From positions 1 through 27,308 of the forward strand of contig CAKOMU010000011.1 of the NCBI GenBank assembly GCA_934096755.1: a stretch of 27,308 bases of DNA, read 5' to 3'. Each line of letters begins with the position of its first letter. Within the stretch, counting starts at the first letter, position 1. Made by a program: the position numbers and the translations under genes. The notes beneath the pieces were generated by a model. That model worked only from the letters and a program-made list of their open reading frames with translations, was not told where the DNA came from and did not search any database. The DNA comes from an uncultured Bacilli bacterium (GTDB lineage Bacteria > Bacillota_I > Bacilli_A > RF39 > UBA660). Shown here piece by piece: positions 21,319-27,308 of the stretch.

Positions 21319-24300
21319 CCCTATTTTATAAATAAACGTTGTTTTATCCGCGTTGTTTGAAGTATAACCGTGATAATTATTTGCTAAATTTAAAACTGAT
21401 TTAAATTTATTACTATAGGTTAGAGCTTGATTAGAATATTGAACTAATTTTTTGATACCTTGAGCATTTAGAGTATTAACGCCATCAGTGATATGCATTA
21501 AATTTTCATATACACTTTGATTACCAGAGCTAAGTTTTTGAGTGCCTTCATATATTTGATTAAGTCCACTCGCAATTTTGTTGGTATTTGTAACTAAACT
21601 ATCAGTGCCACTCGCTATTTTTTGTAAATTACTTTTTAAGGATGCAAGCGATGTGGTTATTTTTTTCATTGTGGCTTCAGTATTTGTGATACTTAGGTTA
21701 AGAGCTTCATTATTCTTAGTTAATAAAGTGATTAAACTTTGATTACCCTCATATGTTTTTTTACAATTAATTAGGTTTTGAATAGTTGCAGCATCAAAAT
21801 TTAAACTACTAAAATATTCATTAACTTCTTGATCATTTTGAAAATTAGCTAATCCATTATCTTCATAAGTTGTTTTTAATGTTTTATTTATTGCTTGTAA
21901 ATTATTGATAGCTAAAGTATTTTGCTCTTTTAACAAATTAATATTTTTTATACTTTCAGTTAATTTTGGATCTTCTAACATACTATCTAAAGCATTAAGA
22001 CTGGTAATAATTTGGTTAAGAGCTTTACTTAAATTGATTGTGCCTTGTTCTAATTGACTTAGATATTTAGTAACCGTTGACAAACTATTCGTTAATTCTT
22101 GACTTTTAGTTGCTAAAGTTTTAGAGCCATCACTTAAACTAGAAAGACCATTTACTACCGTATCCATATTATTACTGATAAGATTTATACTACTGGCTAA
22201 GGTATTTACACTATCAAAAATAGTTAAATCTGTGTTATCCAATAACTTAGGTGTAGCGACAAAATACAATTGTGGACTTTTAAATTTTTCTGTATCAAAA
22301 CTAATCATGATTTGATCAAAATTAGCAAATTCTTTGATATCAGTGTATTGGTATAATCCTGGTGAAGATAAGCCTATTACAATACTCTTCGAACCCATAT
22401 TGCTCATTTTACCATTTGTGATTGTGATATTACTATAGTCTTCATTATTTAAAATGGCACCTAAAGTTACGACAAAAGGACTAAAGGCATTAGACTTGCG
22501 TAGCAAAGTATTATTGATAAAATTGATTTCAATAGTGACATGACCTTTTTTGTTTTTAATTTCTTTTAAACTTAATTCTTTTCCATCTAAATAGTATTTT
22601 ATATTAGTACTAATAGGTATATCTTGGGTAGTATTGCCTTTATAAAGGATATCTTGACCATTAGCTTGCCAAACTAACTTTTCCTTATCTAAAGTAAATT
22701 TTTCATTACCATTTAAATTAGTAATATCAGTAAGAGATGTATTATCCACAATATCTAAAGTATCTTTATTTTCAAGATAATTATGAACTTCTTGTTTGGT
22801 AACATTTCCTTCATTATCTAAATTGATATAAACCGTTTCCGTTTTGGTTACAGCTTTAGTTGATAGTGGAAACAAACACATCATTCCTACTAAAATAGTT
22901 GTTATCATTTTTTTATTTTTATTCATAGAATTTCCTTCTTTCTTAATAATAAATTTATCACTTACCATTAGTAGTGCTGGCAATATTAGCAATACGACTA
23001 ACATACTAATGATTGAACCACGAGCTAATAAAGTACATATTGACCCAATCATATCAATTTGGGTGTATATAGCTACCGCAAAAGTCGCAGCAAAGAAACA
23101 TAATGCTGAAGTAATAATGGATGGCATCGTCAATTCTAAAGTTTGTTTCATCGCTGATTTTTGATCTTTTATTTCTTTACGTAAATTTAAATATGTTGTC
23201 GATAGTAAAATCGCATAATCAATTGTGGCTCCTAGTTGAATGGTACCTACTACGATGGAAGCGATAAATGGTAAAGAAACATTAGTATAATAAGGTATTG
23301 ACATGTTAATAAATATAGCAAATTCGATGGTGATAATTAATAATATTGGTAAATTAACTTGTTTTAAGACGAGAATCATAATTATAAAGATAACTATAAT
23401 AGAAGTATAATTAACCATTTTAAAGTCATGATCGGCGATTTGAACTAAATCATTCATCAGTGGCCCTTCTCCAGCGATGATTCCCTTGTCATCATATTTT
23501 TTGACAATATCATTGACTGTTTCTATTTGACTTTCTAATTCTGGAGAAGCGATTTCATAGGTTGAATTAATAATGATTAATTGATAATTTCGATTATTAG
23601 TTATTTTAGAAATATCCTCTGGCAAAAGATTTTGAATACTTTCATTAACTAACAGAGATGGTGATAATACCATATCAATGCCTTCCACAGATTTTAATTC
23701 TTTTACTAAGTTGTTAATATCAGTTGTTTTAAGATCTTTATTTAAAATTATTATTTCTGGCGATATAATGTTAAATTGCTCTGCTAGTTTAGAATTGGCA
23801 ATGTTAAAGGCTAAATCATCTGGTAAAGATTCGTCTAGCTTGTAATAAACTTTATAATTATTGTTACCAATATAAGCAGGAACTAACAAAATTAAGAATA
23901 TCACTATGAACCATTTATAACTACCTACAATTATATTTTGAAATTTAGTAAACTTAGGAAGTAATACTTTATGTTTGGTTTTATCTATAGCTTTATCAAA
24001 GACTAAAAGGAGTGATGGGAATAAAGTTAAAACACATATAAGTCCCCATAGAACACCTTTTGCCATAACTATGCCTATATCTGTTCCTAGAGTTAAGTCC
24101 ATCGTACATAGAGCTAAAAAGCCAGCAAAAGTAGTAAGGGATGAACCTATAACAGATTGAAATGTTTCATAAATAGCAATCTGCATAGCTTCATACTTGT
24201 TATTAACATTTTCTTTCAATTTAGCTTGTTCATATTTATGATATAGGAAAATGGAAAAATCCATTGTGACACCAAGTTGGAGAATTGCGGTGATAGCTTG

Positions 24301-24981
24301 AGTAATATAAGATATTTCTCCTAAAAAGTAGTTACTGCCCATATTATACAAAATAGCAAAACCAATGTTACCTATTAATAAAAAAGGTATTATATAAGAA
24401 TCGGTTGCAATAAATAATATACTTAGACAAAAGACTACCGCTATAACAATATAAATAAACATTTCTTGATTGGATAAATCCATCGTATCAATAACCATAG
24501 ATGTCATACTACTTACTTTGGTAGCATCTTTAACTACAGTCCGTAAATCTCTTACCGCATTAATGGTACTATCTTCACTCGTTGTGCCATCAAATGTTAC
24601 TAAGATAATTGTTTCATCATCTTTTTCTAATTTATCAACAATTTCATTAGGTAAAAATGAAGAAGGAACTGTCACGTCTAATACGTCTTGTAAACTAAAG
24701 ACACTCGTTACACCTTCTATATTTTGAATTTCTTTTTCTAAATCTAAGATTTTCTTACCATTCGTGCTATCCACTACAACGAAGGCATAGGCCCCTAAAC
24801 CAAAATCGTCATTTAAGATATTTTCACCTTTAATAGTTTCAACACTATCCGGTAAGTAAACTAAAATATCGTAATTGATTCTAGTATTTAGATAGCCATA
24901 GATTGCTGGTATTACCAATAATAGACAGGCAACTAAAATTCCAATCGCATGATTAGTAATAAATTTACTAAATTTTTTCAT
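21316..24981 (-). CDS. MMPL/RND-family exporter fused to a signal-peptide-bearing surface protein
   Basis: This 1221-residue protein has two parts. Residues 1-685 are an MMPL/RND exporter: a first membrane helix (ILVACLLLVIPAIYGYL), an outer domain, six helices, then a second copy of the same layout (from about 355). At residue 686 the sequence becomes MNKNKKMITTILVGMMCLFP followed by LSTKA-VTK, a complete signal peptide, and then a 510-residue extracytoplasmic region with a beta-rich part and long helical repeats (LSDGSKTLATKSQELTNSLS, GTQKLSSGNQSVYENLM) like those of YhgE/Pip-type proteins. GAAGGAAATTCT sits ahead of the internal ATG (22924-22926), as a normal ribosome site would. So it looks like two neighbouring genes that have lost the stop between them. 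It is divergent from the TetR gene. The cargo (lipid, peptide or drug) is unknown. Confidence 0.9.
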   Translation of the reverse strand: MKKFSKFITNHAIGILVACLLLVIPAIYGYLNTRINYDILVYLPDSVETIKGENILNDDFGLGAYAFVVVDSTNGKKILDLEKEIQNIEGVTSVFSLQDVLDVTVPSSFLPNEIVDKLEKDDETIILVTFDGTTSEDSTINAVRDLRTVVKDATKVSSMTSMVIDTMDLSNQEMFIYIVIAVVFCLSILFIATDSYIIPFLLIGNIGFAILYNMGSNYFLGEISYITQAITAILQLGVTMDFSIFLYHKYEQAKLKENVNNKYEAMQIAIYETFQSVIGSSLTTFAGFLALCTMDLTLGTDIGIVMAKGVLWGLICVLTLFPSLLLVFDKAIDKTKHKVLLPKFTKFQNIIVGSYKWFIVIFLILLVPAYIGNNNYKVYYKLDESLPDDLAFNIANSKLAEQFNIISPEIIILNKDLKTTDINNLVKELKSVEGIDMVLSPSLLVNESIQNLLPEDISKITNNRNYQLIIINSTYEIASPELESQIETVNDIVKKYDDKGIIAGEGPLMNDLVQIADHDFKMVNYTSIIVIFIIMILVLKQVNLPILLIITIEFAIFINMSIPYYTNVSLPFIASIVVGTIQLGATIDYAILLSTTYLNLRKEIKDQKSAMKQTLELTMPSIITSALCFFAATFAVAIYTQIDMIGSICTLLARGSIISMLVVLLILPALLMVSDKFIIKKEGNSMNKNKKMITTILVGMMCLFPLSTKAVTKTETVYINLDNEGNVTKQEVHNYLENKDTLDIVDNTSLTDITNLNGNEKFTLDKEKLVWQANGQDILYKGNTTQDIPISTNIKYYLDGKELSLKEIKNKKGHVTIEINFINNTLLRKSNAFSPFVVTLGAILNNEDYSNITITNGKMSNMGSKSIVIGLSSPGLYQYTDIKEFANFDQIMISFDTEKFKSPQLYFVATPKLLDNTDLTIFDSVNTLASSINLISNNMDTVVNGLSSLSDGSKTLATKSQELTNSLSTVTKYLSQLEQGTINLSKALNQIITSLNALDSMLEDPKLTESIKNINLLKEQNTLAINNLQAINKTLKTTYEDNGLANFQNDQEVNEYFSSLNFDAATIQNLINCKKTYEGNQSLITLLTKNNEALNLSITNTEATMKKITTSLASLKSNLQKIASGTDSLVTNTNKIASGLNQIYEGTQKLSSGNQSVYENLMHITDGVNTLNAQGIKKLVQYSNQALTYSNKFKSVLNLANNYHGYTSNNADKTTFIYKIG
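22931..22938 (-). promoter_or_regulatory. Internal ribosome site within the MMPL fusion
   Basis: On the minus strand AGAAGGAA lies 4-6 bases before an in-frame ATG (22924-22926) that opens a classic signal peptide. It could allow separate translation of the 536-residue C-terminal part. Confidence 0.5.
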
Positions 24982-25051
24982 TTCAATGTCTCCCTTAAAA
25001 TTTTTCTCACGCTTATATACTATGCTAATTTGAAATAATTTACAAAAGCAT

Positions 25052-25069
25052 ATTATACAAACAGTTTGT
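25052..25069 (-). promoter_or_regulatory. MMPL promoter -10 with adjoining TetR-type operator
   Basis: TATAAT (25052-25057) is the -10 on the minus strand. Directly upstream is the perfect palindrome ACAAAC-A-GTTTGT (25057-25069), which would sit between -10 and -35. A repressor bound there would block the promoter. The -35 itself is weak. Confidence 0.65.
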
Positions 25070-25125
25070 TAACCAACATTTTTTGATTATTTGTTTGAAT
25101 TTTATTAATACGTTTGTTGTTTATC

Positions 25126-25153
25126 TTTACTTTTGTCTTTATTAAGATATAAT
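25126..25153 (+). promoter_or_regulatory. Promoter of the TetR-family gene
   Basis: TTTACT (25126-25131) and TATAAT (25148-25153) are 16 bases apart. The start of transcription would fall about 8-9 bases before the ATG, leaving little room for a ribosome site. Confidence 0.65.
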
Positions 25154-25168
25154 TTTATTGGTGATTAG

Positions 25169-25735
25169 ATGAAAAAGAAAGAAGATTTAAGGGTGACTAA
25201 AACTAAAAAAAACTTATATGAAGGCTTACTGTTAATGATGAAAGATAAACCTTTTGAAGATATAAAAGTGATTGATATTTGTCAAAAAGCTTTAACTAAT
25301 CGATCTACTTTTTATGACCATTTTCAAGATAAATATGAGTTACTAGACGCCTTGATGAATGATTTAAAAGAAAATTTAGATGAACATTTGGAAGAAAATA
25401 AAGTCAGTAATAACCCAAAAGAATTTTATGTACAAGTAATTGAATTGTTTTTTAGTCATATCAATGAAAACATAGATACTTATAATGCTATTTTAAAAAT
25501 GAATAATAATAGCATTGTTATGGACATGGCTTATGATACTATTTTAAAAAATGTGGAAAAACATATCGGTGAAGATTCCTTTTTGGATACGGAAGTACCT
25601 TTAGAAATAATATCAAAATTTTATGTTAGTGGTGTTATTAACGTGTGTTTAGAATATATTAAATTTCCAAATAAATATCGTTTTGACGACATATTAGAAT
25701 ATTTAAAAAAATTATTACCAAATAAAATTTATTAA
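25169..25735 (+). CDS. TetR/AcrR-family repressor, probably of the MMPL gene
   Basis: This 188-residue protein has the usual TetR length. The N-terminal HTH is clear: VIDICQKALTNRSTFYDHFQ with DKYELLDAL after it (residues 34-62), where YDHF is the hallmark of the recognition helix. The C-terminal helices are the ligand and dimer domain, similar to the TetR_C_8 type. Divergent placement next to the MMPL gene and the palindrome in the gap suggest it represses the exporter and is released by a compound the exporter handles. The region before the ATG has only GGTGAT, so translation may be weak or nearly leaderless. Confidence 0.9.
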   Translation: MKKKEDLRVTKTKKNLYEGLLLMMKDKPFEDIKVIDICQKALTNRSTFYDHFQDKYELLDALMNDLKENLDEHLEENKVSNNPKEFYVQVIELFFSHINENIDTYNAILKMNNNSIVMDMAYDTILKNVEKHIGEDSFLDTEVPLEIISKFYVSGVINVCLEYIKFPNKYRFDDILEYLKKLLPNKIY

Positions 25736-25768
25736 AAAAATTGCCAGATTTGAACTGACAATTTTTTT
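25734..25768. terminator. Rho-independent terminator of the TetR gene, possibly bidirectional
   Basis: AAAAATTG-C-CAG pairs with CTG-A-CAATTTTT around ATTTGAA, with T-runs at both ends, so it could also end transcripts from the minus strand. Confidence 0.85.
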
Positions 25769-25853
25769 ATTCGTTAGCTTTTAGACTACTAACCATATCT
25801 ATAGTTTTAACTTTTTTGGCTAAAACAATCGATACTATATGTAAAGTGATAAC
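25767..25853 (-). pseudogene. C-terminal remnant of an FtsX-type ABC permease
   Basis: A minus-strand frame codes VITLHIVSIVLAKKVKTIDM, then VSSLKANE and stop. The xxKVKxxDMVxxLKxxE ending is that of FtsX-family permeases (as in MacB and LolC types). Everything upstream is gone. It meets another fragment at about 25850, a likely deletion scar. Confidence 0.55.
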
Positions 25854-25952
25854 TTAGCACACGAAGAAGCTTATCATAAACATGGTGATATAGATTATGA
25901 AAAAATGGAAAATATTGTTGTAGATACTATAATTAATTTACTAGAAAATTAA
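25845..25952 (+). pseudogene. C-terminal remnant of an unidentified protein
   Basis: A plus-strand frame without a start codes SDNLAHEEAYHKHGDIDYEK and then MENIVVDTIINLLEN to TAA. The composition and helix pattern are protein-like. I do not recognise the family. The stop overlaps that of the convergent HD-domain gene. Confidence 0.35.
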
Positions 25953-26734
25953 TGTTTATTTTTTGATTTAGTAATTTTATCTATGTTTTTATTTTTGCCA
26001 CTGATTAAAGCCAGAAAGCCATGAATACTACCGATATCTTTACGAGTTGCTACAATTTTATCGGCACTAGACATAATCCGTCCTTCGATGAAAAAAGATT
26101 TTCTCAATGAATAATGACCGATTTTACCAATATCAGTGGATAATTTTAGCATTTCTTTATATCTAGAATCTAACTGATCATATTTATCTTGATTGTTTAA
26201 CTGCATATCTTTATTATCAAAAGCACGCACAGCCAATGGGAACATATGGTGAATAATGCCATCTATGATTAACATGGCTTTTTCTTTGTTTTGAAAATAT
26301 TGCGGAAACCAGTAAATAGCATTAATCGCAGCTTCAATAGGATGAACAAAACCATGTTTATTGGGCAATGTTTTTTTTTGATGATTATTTTGCCATGGCA
26401 ATTCATAAAAATCATGGAACATGGCAATTAAAAGAGCAATCTGCAAATTTATTTTTTGCATATTTTTAGACTGATATTTTTTGACTAATTTATAAGTAAC
26501 TATTGTATCACATAAAATATGATCTCCAAGAGATTTAATGTCATGATGAAAAAAAGGATCATTACACCTTTTAATGAATTCTGGATGAGTTGCAATTGGT
26601 TTTATGATTCGCCATATTTTTTTTATATCATCATTATTTAATTTAAATTGAATTGCAAAGTCTTTATATTTTTGGAACATTTCTAATTCTGTCATCATAG
26701 CTAAATTATAATACAAAATTATGTATAATTCCAT
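25949..26734 (-). CDS. HD-domain phosphohydrolase
   Basis: The protein is 261 residues from the first ATG, or 249 from a second ATG pair (residue 13-14). HD enzymes remove phosphate from nucleotides with metal bound by His and Asp. The motifs are H...HD...H: GDHILCDTIVTYKLV, AMFHDFYELPW with the HD pair, HGFVHPIEAA and IDGIIHHMFP. The residues before it are helical. The substrate is unknown. No ribosome site is seen before either ATG. A TATAAT lies 5 bases before the first and one lies 6 bases before the second, so the message may be leaderless. The gene is single and convergent with the fragment before it. Confidence 0.85.
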   Translation of the reverse strand: MELYIILYYNLAMMTELEMFQKYKDFAIQFKLNNDDIKKIWRIIKPIATHPEFIKRCNDPFFHHDIKSLGDHILCDTIVTYKLVKKYQSKNMQKINLQIALLIAMFHDFYELPWQNNHQKKTLPNKHGFVHPIEAAINAIYWFPQYFQNKEKAMLIIDGIIHHMFPLAVRAFDNKDMQLNNQDKYDQLDSRYKEMLKLSTDIGKIGHYSLRKSFFIEGRIMSSADKIVATRKDIGSIHGFLALISGKNKNIDKITKSKNKH

Positions 26735-26808
26735 AATTTATTATATCTTTTTTTCGTTTTACGCATATTTTATAAAGAAGAAAAAATATTTATGAAAATG
26801 GAGGATGT

Positions 26809-27308
26809 ATGCAAAAAAAAGTGTGTGTTTATGCAATTTGCAAAAATGAAGCCAAATTTGTGAAAAGATGGTACGATTCAATTAAAGATGCAGATGGTAT
26901 TTTTGTGCTTGATACTGGATCCACTGACGATACAGTAAAAATACTTAAATCTTTGGGAGTTGTTGTAAAAACAGCAAAAATTGATCCATGGCGGTTTGAT
27001 ACCGCAAGAAATATGGCTTTAGAAATGATACCAGATGACTATGATATATGTATTTCTCTTGATTTAGATGAAGTTTTATTAGATGGTTGGAAAAAGGAAT
27101 TATTGAGTATTTGGCAAGATGATCTTACTAGATTACATTATACATACAATTGGTTAATTATAGATGATGTACCCAAAATAACTTTTTATAGTGATAAAAT
27201 TCATAAAAGAAAAAACGCAAGATGGAAAAATCCCGTGCATGAAATAGTGACATTTTTAGAGCCTGAAGTTATATCCACAACAGAAAAGATAGTGGTAAAT
27301 CATTATCC
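26809..27308 (+). CDS. Family-2 glycosyltransferase, 5' part (runs off the window)
   Basis: The ATG at 26809 has GGAGG four bases upstream. The 166 codons seen have no stop. MQKKVCVYAICKNEAKFVKR is the family opening, DTGSTDDT (residues 45-52) the nucleotide-sugar loop, DLDEVL the metal-binding DxD region, and ARWKNPVHE a later motif common to this group of GT2 enzymes, many of which have TPR tails. It transfers a sugar to a glycan or protein at the inner face of the membrane. The acceptor cannot be told. It is separate from the surface-sugar operon of element 1, 18 kb away, though the two could meet in the same glycan. Confidence 0.9.
   Translation, partial: MQKKVCVYAICKNEAKFVKRWYDSIKDADGIFVLDTGSTDDTVKILKSLGVVVKTAKIDPWRFDTARNMALEMIPDDYDICISLDLDEVLLDGWKKELLSIWQDDLTRLHYTYNWLIIDDVPKITFYSDKIHKRKNARWKNPVHEIVTFLEPEVISTTEKIVVNHY

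Noticed and set aside
1..27308. Mycoplasma-type code with TGA as Trp
   Set aside because: Conserved Trp positions use TGG, and TGA ends the ATPase and element 1 recombinase genes at the expected places.

Overview
The window is a roughly 27 kb piece of very AT-rich DNA. It uses the standard bacterial code: Trp is TGG and TGA is a stop. Genes have strong AGGAGG-type ribosome sites and TATAAT promoters. Together with an S6:S18-type leader, mnmM, an MMPL exporter and a superoxide reductase of anaerobes, this suggests an uncultured low-GC Firmicute (Bacilli, perhaps an RF39 or Erysipelotrichales-like gut lineage). The lineage is inference; there is no rRNA in the window.

Layout. 1-80 is an 18-bp tandem repeat. 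200-1302 is the minus-strand ribosomal operon rpsF-ssb-rpsR with its promoter, autoregulatory leader and terminator. 1341-3705 is a minus-strand operon of three unfamiliar genes sharing an mTERF-like helical repeat. From 3759 a three-gene ABC importer operon (binding protein, ATPase, permease) starts on the plus strand, but it is cut twice. Element 1 (3876-11008, about 7.1 kb) sits inside the binding-protein gene. Element 2 (13220-19158, about 5.9 kb) sits inside the permease gene. Joining the sequence across each predicted crossover restores uninterrupted frames of 329 and 264 residues, in order binding protein-ATPase-permease, followed by a good terminator.

Each element carries its own serine recombinase at one end, and the two recombinases point toward each other across the 2.2 kb of transporter left between them. 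Element 1 also carries a Nudix protein and an operon for a CMP-activated keto-deoxy sugar: a KdsB-like cytidylyltransferase, a HAD phosphatase-DRE-TIM aldolase fusion and a ParB/sulfiredoxin-like protein. Element 2 carries a secreted metallopeptidase with two B-repeats, a small exported protein, a superoxide reductase, an IS110 remnant and several broken small genes. Its recombinase lacks a normal start codon and has ATA where ATG is expected.

Downstream of the transporter (19368-27308) is ordinary chromosome: two small membrane proteins, mnmM, a methyltransferase-like protein, a 1221-residue MMPL exporter that looks like two genes fused in frame, its divergent TetR regulator, scraps of an FtsX-type permease, an HD-domain phosphohydrolase and the start of a family-2 glycosyltransferase that runs off the window.

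The main discovery is the doubly interrupted but frame-intact transporter operon with both attachment sites readable to the base. The second is the compact surface-sugar cargo of element 1.
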